Assembly (NCBI RefSeq): GCF_017813245.1
Contig: NZ_JAGIQL010000017.1
Span: forward strand, 1-63,682
DNA length: 63,682 nucleotides
Reading direction: 5' to 3'
Source: Streptomyces montanisoli
GTDB taxonomy: Bacteria > Actinomycetota > Actinomycetes > Streptomycetales > Streptomycetaceae
A program made the translations under genes and the position numbers. Positions 40,058 through 48,892 of this stretch are shown in pieces. Numbering within the stretch: position 1 is the first letter of the stretch; each line of letters starts with the position of its first letter. The notes beneath the pieces were generated by a model. It saw only the letters and a program-made list of their open reading frames with translations. It did not search any database and was not told where the DNA came from.

Positions 40058-41266
40058 ATGACAGATACCACGGAGCCGGTCTCGGCGCGACGCCGCCGCA
40101 GCCGGGACCAGTTGCTCGCCGTCCTGGCGGAACACGACGCCGTGAGCCGGGCGGATCTGAGCCGGCTCACCGGTCTTTCCCGCAGCGCTGTCGGCGCGTG
40201 CGTCGCGTCACTGCTCGCCGACGGTCTGGTCAGCGAAGGCGCCGCGCTGTCCGGTGCGTCCGGTCGCGGCCGCAAGGCGCACGTGGTCCGTCTTCGGTCG
40301 GTGAGCGGCGTGGTGGCGGGGATCGACTTCGGGCACTCCCACATCACGGCCGCGGCGGCCACGGCCACGGGAGAGATACTCGCCGAGTGCTCGGAGGAGC
40401 TCGATGTGGACGGGCGGCCGACGCAGGCACTGGACGCCGCCTCTTCCCTGGTCGGGCGCGCGCTGGCCGAGGCCGGCCACGAACTGGACGACGTGCTCGG
40501 CATCGCCGCGGGCATCCCGGGCCCTCTGGACGTCCGGACCCAGACGGTGCGGGCTCCCACCATCCTGTCGGACTGGGTGGGCCTCGACCCGGCCGACGAG
40601 TTGAGCCGGCGGCTGGGCCAGCCGGTGGCGGTCGGCAACGACGCGGACATGGGTGCGAGGGGCGAGCGCGCCTACGGGGCCGGTCAGGGTCTTGACGACT
40701 TCCTGTACATCAAGGCTTCGCACGGTATCGGGGCCGGCATCGTCCTCGGCGGAAGGACCTACCGGGGCTCGACCGGCATCGCGGGAGAGATCGGCCATAC
40801 GCAGCTGCCCGGCGCCACCAGCTGGTGCCGTTGCGGCAGCCGCGGTTGCCTGGAGACCGTCGTCTCCCTCACGCAGGTGCGACGTCAGCTCATCCATGTG
40901 CTGAAGACCGGCCCGGCCAGTGGCCCGATGGCCGTTCCCCCCTTGTCGGAGCTGGAACCCGACTCCGCCGCCGCCCGCGTGATCACGGACGCCGGACGTA
41001 CGGTGGGCCGCGTGCTCGCCGATCTGGTCAACTGCCTCAATCCCGCGGCGATCATCCTGGGCGGCGAGCTCGGTACCGCGGGCAGGCCGCTGGTGCTCGG
41101 CGTGCGCGAGTCCGTCGACCGCTATGCCCAGCCGGCCGGCGCGCAGGCGGTCAGCGTGCGCAGCGGCCGGCTCGGGTCGCGTGCCGAGTTGTTCGGCGCC
41201 CTGGCCACGGCGGTCAGGCAGCGGTCGGCCGTGTCCGCCGCGGCAGACAGCGGCCGGCTCGGGTAA
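40058..41266 (+). CDS. ROK-family transcriptional regulator
   Basis: This 402-residue regulator has an N-terminal winged helix (about 15-75; DAVSRADLSRLTGLSRSAVG) and a ROK sugar-kinase-like domain (VAGIDFGHSHI, AAGIPGPLD, NDADMGARGERAYG). The ROK zinc motif CRCGSRGCLE is at about 257-266. Such proteins are sugar-responsive repressors (NagC/XylR-type). It stands divergent to nothing but next to the broken GH3 gene, the sugar-binding lipoprotein and the intact GH3, which it probably controls. The promoter layout suggests leaderless translation from ATG 40058. Confidence 0.88.
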   Translation: MTDTTEPVSARRRRSRDQLLAVLAEHDAVSRADLSRLTGLSRSAVGACVASLLADGLVSEGAALSGASGRGRKAHVVRLRSVSGVVAGIDFGHSHITAAAATATGEILAECSEELDVDGRPTQALDAASSLVGRALAEAGHELDDVLGIAAGIPGPLDVRTQTVRAPTILSDWVGLDPADELSRRLGQPVAVGNDADMGARGERAYGAGQGLDDFLYIKASHGIGAGIVLGGRTYRGSTGIAGEIGHTQLPGATSWCRCGSRGCLETVVSLTQVRRQLIHVLKTGPASGPMAVPPLSELEPDSAAARVITDAGRTVGRVLADLVNCLNPAAIILGGELGTAGRPLVLGVRESVDRYAQPAGAQAVSVRSGRLGSRAELFGALATAVRQRSAVSAAADSGRLG

Positions 41267-41287
41267 GCGCGCGCCGGTCCTCCGGGG

Positions 41288-42815
41288 TCAGCGTTGGAGG
41301 CTCCAGGTCTGCGCGGCCGTGCCGTTGCAGTCGTAGATCTGCAGTTGCGTGCCCGGGTCGGTCGACGCCGCGGGGACGTCGAGGCAGCGGCCGGAGGCGG
41401 GATTGAGGAAGGCGCCGTTGGCTTGCTGTTGCCAGGATTGCGCGCCGGTGCCGTTGCACTCGTAGAGCTGGACCTCGGTGTTGTTCGCGGTGCCGGCGGC
41501 TTTGACGTCGAGGCATTTGCCCAGCGCTCGAATGCTGTCGTCGGCGCCGGGGACCACTGCTGGGCCGGGGTGCCGTTGCAGGTCCAGGTCTGTACGGGTG
41601 TCCCGTCGGCGGTGCTCGCTGCCTGGACGTCCATGCAGAGGGTCGATGACAGCCCCGAGACGACGGGGCCGCCGGGGCCGCCGGGGCCGCCGGCCGGTGT
41701 GACGGTCCACACGAACGAGGTGCTTCCCGTGGCTCCGGTGCCGTCCGTGGCCGCGACGGTGACGGTGCTGGTGCCTGCCGTGGTGGGGGTACCGGAGATC
41801 GTGCCGGTGCCCGGATCGACGGCCAGCCCGGCGGGCAGACCGGTCGCGGTCCAGCGCAGGCTCTGGCCCGTGGAGGAGTCGCTCGCATGCAGGGCGAGGT
41901 TCGCGCCGGCGCCGGCGGTGCTGCTCATGCCCGCGGGGTTGCTGATCGCGATCGAGTTGCCGGTGCTGGTGGAAGTGACGTTCAGGCTGCCGGTCAGCTG
42001 CGGACGGTCGGAAGTGTCTCCGACGGCGATGCCGTAGGCGCCGGTCGCCATGGTCCAGCTGTCGATGGCGGTGTTCCAGTACGAGAGCGAGTGCGCCGGT
42101 AACGTGAAGCTGACCTGCTCGCTCGCCCCGGGTTGCAGGTCCACCCGCTGGAAGCCCTTGAGCTGCCTGCTCGGCTCGCTCGCGGCGGCGGGGTCGGTGA
42201 TGTAGAGCTGTGCGACGTCGGCCCCGGCCCGGTCTCCGGTGTTGGTGACGGTGGCGGTGACCGTCGCGTTGCCGTGCTGGTCCGGGCCGGTGACGGAGAG
42301 GGCGCTGTAGCCGAATGTGGTGTAGGACAGGCCGTACCCGAAGGGGAAGAGCGGTGTGACTGTCTTGGACTGGTACCAGCGGTACCCCATGGCCAGGCCC
42401 TCGGAGTACTCGACCTGATCGTTCTGGCCGGGCCACTGCGCGGCCGTGCTCGCGGGGAGGTCGGTCAGCGCCTTGGGGAAGCTCACGGGGAGCTTGCCCG
42501 ACGGGTTGACGTCGCCGAAGAGCAGCACGGCGATCGCGGCGCCCTCGCTCTGGCCCGCGTACCAGCCCTCCATATCGCGGGTATGACTCCGGCGTAGGAG
42601 CCGCTGCCGGTGCCGGCGATCATGGTCAGTTTCTGGTCCTGCGTCATGGCGCCCAGCAGCCGGGAGACCCGGTCGGCGACCGGTGCACCGGACCCGACCC
42701 ACGGGCAGGACGCGCTCGCCGCCGCCCGCGGTGGTCCGGCGGCGGCTTGTCCGGCCGCGCAAACGGCCGTCAGGACAGCGCCGAGCGCGGCGGCCGGCCA
42801 TCGTCTCCGTCGCAT
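41288..42815 (-). pseudogene. Secreted GH3 glycosidase with He_PIG-like and ricin-B lectin domains, broken by internal deletion and frameshift
   Basis: The N-terminus is intact: ATG 42815 with AAGGAG, a signal peptide, then SCPWVGSGAPVADRVSRLLG and SYAGVIPAI, the usual GH3 start (compare 57434). At about 42575 the sequence jumps, in a new frame, to the GH3 C-terminal domain (MEGWYAGQSEGAAIA, FGDVNPSGKLPVSFPK). Several hundred residues, including the whole catalytic barrel, are missing. An Ig/putative He_PIG domain and CBM13 ricin-type repeats follow. Near 41553 the frame shifts again (APAQQWSP to SIRALGKCLDVKAAG); one missing G in a G-run would explain it. A rare TTA leucine codon is at 42102-42100. 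It is not functional as read. Confidence 0.85.
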
Positions 42816-42880
42816 GAGCACTCCTTGTCAGGGGTCTTGGCTGCGGCCAGCAGCGGCGGTCAACATGGAGGTGCCCGTGC

Positions 42881-44197
42881 TCACTGCGCCTGCATCTGCT
42901 GCTGGGCCTTTTGCAGCTCGGCCTTCACCGAGTCGGTGGTCACCGTGCGGCCGGCCGCGACATCGGCGAACAGGTTCTTCACCGCGGTGCCTACCGCTGT
43001 CTCGAACTGGGACTCGTCGGCCACCTGCGGCAGTGCCTGCGCGCTGGTGGCGAGAGTCTTCCTGAGTACCGCGGTGCCGTGGGCGTTGAACGCCGGGTCC
43101 GACTGGGCGGCCTTGACCGGCGGGATGGACCCGTAGGCGGTGTTGAGGATCTTCTGCTCCTCATCGCTCGTCATGAACTTCACGAACTTCGCGGCGCCGT
43201 CGAGGTTGTCGGTGTTCTTGAAGACAGCCATGTTGATCCCGGCGACCATCGAGTTGATCTGGGTTCCGGTGCCCGGGGACCCCGACTGGACGGGTGCGGG
43301 GGCCGCTGCCCATTCGGAGTCCTTCATGCCCAGGGACTTGAAGGTCGCGGAGGCCGTCTGCCACAGCACCATGGCCGTCTTGCCCCTGGCGAAGTCACTC
43401 AGGGACTGGTTCTGGGAGTACTCGGCGTCACTGATGTCGATAATCTTGTCCTTGGCCATCAGATCGATGTACTGCTTGACCGCGGCGACCACACCGTCGT
43501 TGGTGAAGTCGGGCTTGCCGTCCGCGGTGAAGAAGTCGGCACCGTGCTGCTGGGCCAGGACGAACACCTGGTGGATGTTCTCCGAGAGGTTGGAGCACTC
43601 CGCGCCGATGGCCTGCTTGCCCAGGGCCTGGATCTTCTTCCCGTCGGCGGTCAACTCGTCCCAGGTGGCCGGTGGCTTGGTGATGCCCGCGTCGGCGAAG
43701 ATTTTCTTGTTGTAGTAGAGGGCGTACGACATCGAGTACAGCGGCACGGCCGCCGGATCCTTGCCCCGGGCGCCGGTCGAACCGAGGGCCGAGGGGACGA
43801 AGCGGTCCTTGCCACCGATCTTCGCGAAGTTCTTCGCGTTCCACGGCAGCAGCGCGTCGGTGGCCTGCAAGGACGCGGTCCAGGTGTTGCCGATGTTCAG
43901 CACGTCGGGGCCCTGACCAGAGGTGGCCGCGGTGAGGATCCGGTTCAGCAACTGCGCCCAGGGCACGACTTCCAGCTTCACCGTGATGCCGGTCCGCTTC
44001 TTGAACTTGTCGAGTTCGGGCTGCAGGACCTTCTTGTCCACGGCGATGCTGGCCCCCTGGTTGGAGGCCCAGTACGTGAGCGTCTTCGGCGAGTCGTTGG
44101 AGCCGCCCTCACTCGACGAACCGCCTCCGCAGGCCGTTGCCGCGAGAGCCAGGGACAGGGTGACGGCGCCTACGGCTGCGGCTCTGATGTTGCGCAT
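42881..44197 (-). CDS. Sugar ABC transporter substrate-binding lipoprotein
   Basis: This 438-residue family-1 extracellular solute-binding protein has a lipoprotein signal (LSLALAATACGGGSS, lipobox Cys about 23), TLTYWASNQG, GQGPDVLNIGNTW, and a C-terminal lobe with GKTAMVLWQTASATF and EEQKILNTAYGSIPPVK. It should capture an oligosaccharide and deliver it to an ABC permease. No permease genes follow: downstream is the broken GH3 gene after 65 bases, so this is an orphan. Upstream (44198-44284) is its own promoter region with a 10-bp palindrome. The substrate is probably a beta-glycoside, judging by the neighbouring enzymes. Confidence 0.9.
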   Translation of the reverse strand: MRNIRAAAVGAVTLSLALAATACGGGSSSEGGSNDSPKTLTYWASNQGASIAVDKKVLQPELDKFKKRTGITVKLEVVPWAQLLNRILTAATSGQGPDVLNIGNTWTASLQATDALLPWNAKNFAKIGGKDRFVPSALGSTGARGKDPAAVPLYSMSYALYYNKKIFADAGITKPPATWDELTADGKKIQALGKQAIGAECSNLSENIHQVFVLAQQHGADFFTADGKPDFTNDGVVAAVKQYIDLMAKDKIIDISDAEYSQNQSLSDFARGKTAMVLWQTASATFKSLGMKDSEWAAAPAPVQSGSPGTGTQINSMVAGINMAVFKNTDNLDGAAKFVKFMTSDEEQKILNTAYGSIPPVKAAQSDPAFNAHGTAVLRKTLATSAQALPQVADESQFETAVGTAVKNLFADVAAGRTVTTDSVKAELQKAQQQMQAQ

Positions 44198-44240
44198 GAC
44201 TGTGGGTGTCCCTTTCCGGGAGTCGACGTCAAAAAGTGTC

Positions 44241-44250
44241 AGACATGTCT
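44241..44250. promoter_or_regulatory. 10-bp palindrome AGACATGTCT upstream of the binding-protein gene
   Basis: Perfect 10-bp palindrome 44 bases upstream of the lipoprotein ATG, in the only intergenic gap large enough for its promoter. It is a candidate operator for the ROK protein or another regulator. I see no second copy in the locus. Confidence 0.35.
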
Positions 44251-44284
44251 ATGTTGTGGGCGTCATCTCTTCGTCATGGCACGA

Positions 44285-46726
44285 CTACGCACGCTCTCCT
44301 CCCAGTTCCACACCCAGTTCCAGTGGCAGGTCTCCCGCCGAGCGGCCCGCCAGCACCCGGCAGCGCCCCGGCTCGGTACGCCACCGGCTCGCCTCTTCGT
44401 CCCAGTGGCGCAGGAGCCTGGCGGGAACGTGTACCTGCGCCGTCACCGCCTCCCCCGGGCGGGCGTGCACCGCCGTGTAGCCCGCGAACCACCGTTCGGG
44501 GTATTCCACCGCGGCGCCCGGCCGGGCCAGGTAGACCTGGACGACTTCACGGCCCGCGCGCCCGCCGGTGTTGCGCACGCGCACGCACACGGTGAACGGG
44601 TCCCCCGCCCGGATGTCGGTGGGACCGGTCAGCTGCTCGTAGGCCCACGTCGTGTAGCCGAGTCCGTGACCGAACCAGTAGGCCGGGGTCCGGAGTGCCC
44701 GTAGCCAGCCCCGGTGGCCGACATGCAGGCCCTCGGCGTAGTCGAGGCGTCCGCCGGACGGCCGGGTGTCGGTGACGGGTGAGTCGTCGAGCGCGGCCGG
44801 CCAGGTGGTCGGCAACCGGCCACCGGGTTCGCTGCGGCCGAACAGCACGTCGGCCAGAGCCTGACCGCCCTCCTGGCCGGGGAACCAGGCCAGCAGAAGG
44901 GCACCGGCCTCTTGCCGCCAGGGCATCTCGACCGGGCCGCCGCTGTTGACGACCACGACGGTGCGCGGATTGGCGGCGATCACCGCCCGGACCAGGGCGT
45001 CTTGGCCGGGCTCCAGCGCGAGCCGGACCCGGTCGCGGCCCTCGCACTCGTCGTGCTCGGTGGTGCCGACCACCACGATCGACGCGTCCGCCTCTCCCGC
45101 CGCCTGCGCGGCTTCCTCCAGTGCCACTGCCACGTCGGGGGCAGGTGGCCCCGCGCCGACGACCAGCGCCCTTCCCGTGCCCGGCGTGAGTTCGCGGCGG
45201 GCGACGAGGAGGGGAGCGGTGCCGACGGTGAGCTCAGCGACGGCAGTGTGTACGGGCGGGGTGACGTGGATGGTGGCGGGGTCGTCGGTGTCCTTGGGGA
45301 AGTCCCCTGCCAGGACCTCTTCCTCGTCAAGCCGCAGGCTGATCCGTCCGAATCCGGCGACACCGAAGGTCCACGCCCCGGATTCGTGCGGATGCAGGTG
45401 AGCGCTGATCTCCACCGTGTGCGCGCCGGGCGCGAGAGGCGGCTCCAACTGCCGTCCACTCGCGCGGTGTACGGCGCACAGCTGGTTCCCTTCGGCGTCG
45501 AGGACCCGCAGCAGCACGCCGGGCGCCCCGGAGCCGGGATCGGTGCACAGCGCAGCGTCCAGCGGAGGCGGCGGGCCCTCGGGAGCGGGACCCGGTACGG
45601 CCACCACCTTCGCGCGGCCCCGCAGCAGGGACCGGACTCCGTCCAGGATGCTCACCTCGGCCGTGGGGAACACACCGGCGCTGCCGCCTCCCTGGAGACG
45701 GGTCCTGACGGCGTGTGATCCGATGACCGCCACCTTCGCCAGGCTCCGTGCGTCGAGCGGCAGTGTGCCCCGGTTGGCGAGCATGACCGTGCCGGCCGCG
45801 GCAGCCCGGCGCACCAGTGCCCGTTCGGTGTCCGACCGTGGAGGAGGCAGAGCCCGCGGAAGGGCCCCGCCCAGCCGGCCGAGCCAGTGGGCCTGCGTCA
45901 GCAAGTGCCGTACCTTGTCGTCCACCGCCTGCTGCGTGACGTGTCCCTCCTCCACGGCACGGACCAGCGCTTCGCCCCAGGCCTCCGCCGGGCCCGGCAT
46001 CGCGAGGTCGAGCCCGGCTTGCGCGGTGTCCCCCGTGGTGCGCACCGCTCCCCAGTCGGAGACGACGGCGCCGTCGAAACCCCACTCGGTCCTCAGCGGA
46101 GCGGACAGCAGCGGGCTGGCGGTCATGGTGGTGCCCTCGACCGCGTTGTAGCCGGCCATGACGAAGCGCACACCGGCCGCCACCGCCGCCTCGAACGGCG
46201 CGAGGTACACCTCGCGCAGTGCCCGCCCACCGACACGCACATCCACGGTCAGCCGGTCGGTCTCGGAGTCGTTGGCGACGTAGTGCTTGGCTGTGGCGGC
46301 CACACCGTGCGCCTGGATGCCGCGCACCAGTGCGGCCCCGATACGGCCGGTCAGCTCGGGGTCCTCGGAGAGGCACTCGAAATGCCGGCCGCCGAGCGGA
46401 CTGCGGTGCAGGTTGAGGTTGGGCGCGAGGACCACGTGCACGCCCTTGCGCCGCGCCTCCAGCGCGAGGAGGGAACCGAGTCGCTCGACCAGCGGCTCGT
46501 CCCAGGTCGCGGCGAGCGCGGTGGCCGAGGGAAGGAGCACGGCGGTGTGCCGCTCGTCCCACGACGGCCCGCGCACGCCGGCCGGCCCGTCCGACATCGT
46601 GAACGGCCGCAGCTCGACGGACGGTTCCGCCGCGGTGCTCCAGGTGTCGGCCCCGGTGAGCAGCGTGACCTTCTCTGTCAGCGTCAGCTTGCCCATCAAC
46701 CGGTCGATCTCGTCATCCTCGTGCAT
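44285..46726 (-). CDS. GH3 beta-glycosidase with PA14 insert, cytosolic
   Basis: This 813-residue GH3 enzyme lacks a signal peptide. The barrel begins DRLMGKLTLTEKVTLLTG, and MSDGPAGVRG, HYVANDSETDR and the nucleophile Asp in VVSDWGAVR (about residue 225) follow. A PA14-type beta domain (about 370-510) is inserted in the second domain. The C-terminal fibronectin-III-like domain ends the protein (TGGRAGREVVQVYLARPG). The ATG at 46726 has GAGGGGG upstream; the frame to 46885 overlaps the previous gene and is not coding. It lies 49 bases downstream of the secreted glycosidase, so it is in the same transcript. It probably cleaves imported beta-linked disaccharides. Confidence 0.9.
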   Translation of the reverse strand: MHEDDEIDRLMGKLTLTEKVTLLTGADTWSTAAEPSVELRPFTMSDGPAGVRGPSWDERHTAVLLPSATALAATWDEPLVERLGSLLALEARRKGVHVVLAPNLNLHRSPLGGRHFECLSEDPELTGRIGAALVRGIQAHGVAATAKHYVANDSETDRLTVDVRVGGRALREVYLAPFEAAVAAGVRFVMAGYNAVEGTTMTASPLLSAPLRTEWGFDGAVVSDWGAVRTTGDTAQAGLDLAMPGPAEAWGEALVRAVEEGHVTQQAVDDKVRHLLTQAHWLGRLGGALPRALPPPRSDTERALVRRAAAAGTVMLANRGTLPLDARSLAKVAVIGSHAVRTRLQGGGSAGVFPTAEVSILDGVRSLLRGRAKVVAVPGPAPEGPPPPLDAALCTDPGSGAPGVLLRVLDAEGNQLCAVHRASGRQLEPPLAPGAHTVEISAHLHPHESGAWTFGVAGFGRISLRLDEEEVLAGDFPKDTDDPATIHVTPPVHTAVAELTVGTAPLLVARRELTPGTGRALVVGAGPPAPDVAVALEEAAQAAGEADASIVVVGTTEHDECEGRDRVRLALEPGQDALVRAVIAANPRTVVVVNSGGPVEMPWRQEAGALLLAWFPGQEGGQALADVLFGRSEPGGRLPTTWPAALDDSPVTDTRPSGGRLDYAEGLHVGHRGWLRALRTPAYWFGHGLGYTTWAYEQLTGPTDIRAGDPFTVCVRVRNTGGRAGREVVQVYLARPGAAVEYPERWFAGYTAVHARPGEAVTAQVHVPARLLRHWDEEASRWRTEPGRCRVLAGRSAGDLPLELGVELGGERA

Positions 46727-46775
46727 CCCCCGCCCCCTCATCCTGCGAAACCGCTCACCCGCCGTGCCGCGGACC

Positions 46776-48527
46776 TCAGTTGTAGACTCCGAACTCGTAC
46801 AGCGAATAGCCGTAGCCGGTGCCGCGTTGTGTTCCGTTGACGCGGACGTAGCGGCCGGTGCCACTGACGTCGAAGTCGTCCACACCGCCGTTTCCGTCAG
46901 TCACCGTGTGCACGGTTCGCCAGTTCTGGCCGTCATCAGAGGTCTGGATGGTGTACGCCTTCGCGTAGGAGGCCTCCCACACCAGCTGCACGTGCTTGAA
47001 CGAGGTGCGCGTGCCGAGGTCGACCTGGACCCACTGGGGGTCGCTCCAGTCGCTGGCCCAGCGGGTGGAGAGGTTGCCGTCCACCGCGTTCGCCGCCGTG
47101 CACGGGCAGTCGCCGTAGCTGCCCTGGAACGAGGACGCCGTAGCGGGCTTGCCGAGAGCGAGGTTCGTGCCGTTCACCACGGGCGGCACCACCCTGATCG
47201 AACGGGTCTCCACACCGACATTGCCGTGACCGTCGGTCGCCTTGACGTACACCTTCCAGACGCCGGGCCGGTCGGGGGCGGCGATCTTCAGCCGGCCGCC
47301 GCCCAGATTGCTGGAGGGCAGGGAGACCAACTGCTTGCTGCCGTCGATGTAGTTGCTGTTGTCGAGGACCTCATAGCTGATCGGGTCGCCGTCCGGGTCC
47401 GTGGCCCGGACGTCCAGCGTCAGGTCACGGCCGGCCTGCACATTGCCCGCACCGCCCTCGACGGACAGGTCCGAGATGACGGGCGGAGTGTTGTCGTGAG
47501 AGGTGTCCCCTCCGTAGGCCCGCTTCACGGCGTAGTAGGAGAGCCGCTTCTGGCCGGCGGGCAGCAGGTTGAACCAGATGCCGCCGAAGTCGTACTCCGT
47601 TCCGTAGTGGAACATCGTCGCGCCCAGCGCCACGCCCTTGTGCCCGGTGATGCAGCCCCACGCCTTCGTGTAGCCGTCGGCCTTGGCCTGGTCGGTGGGT
47701 TCCTGGGGTACGCCGTTGGCGTCGTCGGGGACTTCCCACTCTCCGGCGGGGCCCGTTTCCGTGACGATGTACGGCTTGGTGTAGCCGCCCTTCTCCCAGG
47801 CGGACCTGACGTCGCAGACGGCGTTGTAGGAATTGACGGCGTACAGATCGAGGTCGGGCGCGTTCTTCTTGAAGTACGGCCATGCGCCGACCCACGCGTC
47901 GGTCGACGTGACCGGGTGGTTCGGGTCGATGCTGTGGATCTTCTTGGTGATGTCGTTGACGAGGGTGGTGTAGGCATCGCGCTGTGTTTCCAGCTCGGCG
48001 CCGCTGTAACAGTTCTGCAGGCCGAGGACGGACTCGTTGCCGACGTCCCACATGAGCACGCCCGGGTTGTCCTTGTACTGCTGGACCCACTTCGGGAACT
48101 CGTCGAGGACCTGGTTCTTGTACGTCGTGTCGGTGACGTAGTTGACGCAGCCGCCGGCGCCGGGGCCACCCCCCGGCTGCAGCCAGAACCCGGCGATGAC
48201 CTTGATGCCGTGAGCCGCGGCGGAGTCGAAGAGAGGACCGCTGGAGGCGTCGGTACCCCAGGTGCGGATCGTGTTGACGCCCATGGACCGCAGGTCGGGC
48301 ATGTACTTGTCGGCGTCGGCGATGGACGGGCCCCAGGTCAGGCCCTTGATCTGGTAGGGACTTCCGTTCACGGTCAGCTGCCAGTTGCCTTGCGTTCCGG
48401 TCACCTTGACCACGTCTCCCGCGGCATGGGCCTCGGTCGCGGGCAGGGCGGCAAGTGCGCCGATCGCCAGAGCACCCGCGGCCACGGGAACCAGGAGTCG
48501 GCGCGCACGAGCGTGCAGTGGGCTCAT
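46776..48527 (-). CDS. Secreted TIM-barrel glycosidase with C-terminal discoidin (CBM32-like) domain
   Basis: This protein of about 583 residues has a signal peptide (ARRLLVPVAAGALAIGALA, cleavage near EAHA-AGD). The catalytic part resembles the GH2/GH5 clan or GH72-like beta-1,3-glucan enzymes: MGVNTIRTWGTD, acid/base Glu in LMWDVGNESV, nucleophile Glu in YIVTETGPAGEW. An Ig-like domain (about 385-455) and a C-terminal F5/8C domain (about 460-583, ASSFQGSYGDCPCTAANAVDG) follow. ATG 48527 fits AGAGGA spacing better than ATG 48530. The 14-bp palindrome at 48652 lies in its promoter region. It heads the minus-strand operon with GH3. Confidence 0.85.
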   Translation of the reverse strand: MSPLHARARRLLVPVAAGALAIGALAALPATEAHAAGDVVKVTGTQGNWQLTVNGSPYQIKGLTWGPSIADADKYMPDLRSMGVNTIRTWGTDASSGPLFDSAAAHGIKVIAGFWLQPGGGPGAGGCVNYVTDTTYKNQVLDEFPKWVQQYKDNPGVLMWDVGNESVLGLQNCYSGAELETQRDAYTTLVNDITKKIHSIDPNHPVTSTDAWVGAWPYFKKNAPDLDLYAVNSYNAVCDVRSAWEKGGYTKPYIVTETGPAGEWEVPDDANGVPQEPTDQAKADGYTKAWGCITGHKGVALGATMFHYGTEYDFGGIWFNLLPAGQKRLSYYAVKRAYGGDTSHDNTPPVISDLSVEGGAGNVQAGRDLTLDVRATDPDGDPISYEVLDNSNYIDGSKQLVSLPSSNLGGGRLKIAAPDRPGVWKVYVKATDGHGNVGVETRSIRVVPPVVNGTNLALGKPATASSFQGSYGDCPCTAANAVDGNLSTRWASDWSDPQWVQVDLGTRTSFKHVQLVWEASYAKAYTIQTSDDGQNWRTVHTVTDGNGGVDDFDVSGTGRYVRVNGTQRGTGYGYSLYEFGVYN

Positions 48528-48651
48528 CATGTCCTCTTCTGATCTGGACGGCGGGGGCTGCCGACCCGGCCGCGACGGGAGCGCCGGGCCGTGGCCGGCC
48601 GATACGGGTTCGGGCGGACGCACCACGAGGGGCAGCGGATCAACCTGTTTC

Positions 48652-48665
48652 GGAGAGCGCTCTCC
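48652..48665. promoter_or_regulatory. LacI-type operator palindrome GGAGAGCGCTCTCC
   Basis: This perfect 14-bp palindrome is identical to 16905-16918. It lies 125 bases upstream of the secreted glycosidase (minus) and 228 bases upstream of GH30 (plus). No LacI-family gene is present in the window. Confidence 0.65.
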
Positions 48666-48844
48666 CGCTGGGAGTCTCAGGGATGTGCCGCACGGGTGTC
48701 AAGGCGCGCGACAGGGCGGGATCGACGCGCCGGTCGGTGCGGAGGGTGTGCGCACTCGGCGCGCGGAGGGTGCGCCCGCTCGGCGTCCGGTCGGCCGGGC
48801 CCTCTTCCCAACGCAAGGGCCAGAAGCAACACTTGCCCCCGTCA

Positions 48845-48863
48845 TTCCAGCATCGCGCTGGAA
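48845..48863. promoter_or_regulatory. Inverted repeat TTCCAGC-N5-GCTGGAA upstream of GH30
   Basis: Perfect 7-bp arms with a five-base spacer, ending 15 bases before the GH30 Shine-Dalgarno. It could be an operator, or a 5'-UTR hairpin if transcription starts upstream. Confidence 0.45.
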
Positions 48864-48892
48864 CGAGACCCCCGAAGAGGAGAACCACGGCG

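Larger units (their letters stand above)
48528..48892. other. Divergent control region between glycosidase operons
   Basis: This 365-base region has no gene. It holds the 14-bp palindrome (48652-48665), an imperfect tandem duplication (about 48738-48785, GCGGAGGGTG units 24 bases apart) and a 19-bp inverted repeat near the GH30 start (48845-48863). AGGAG at 48878-48882 is the GH30 ribosome binding site. Confidence 0.6.
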
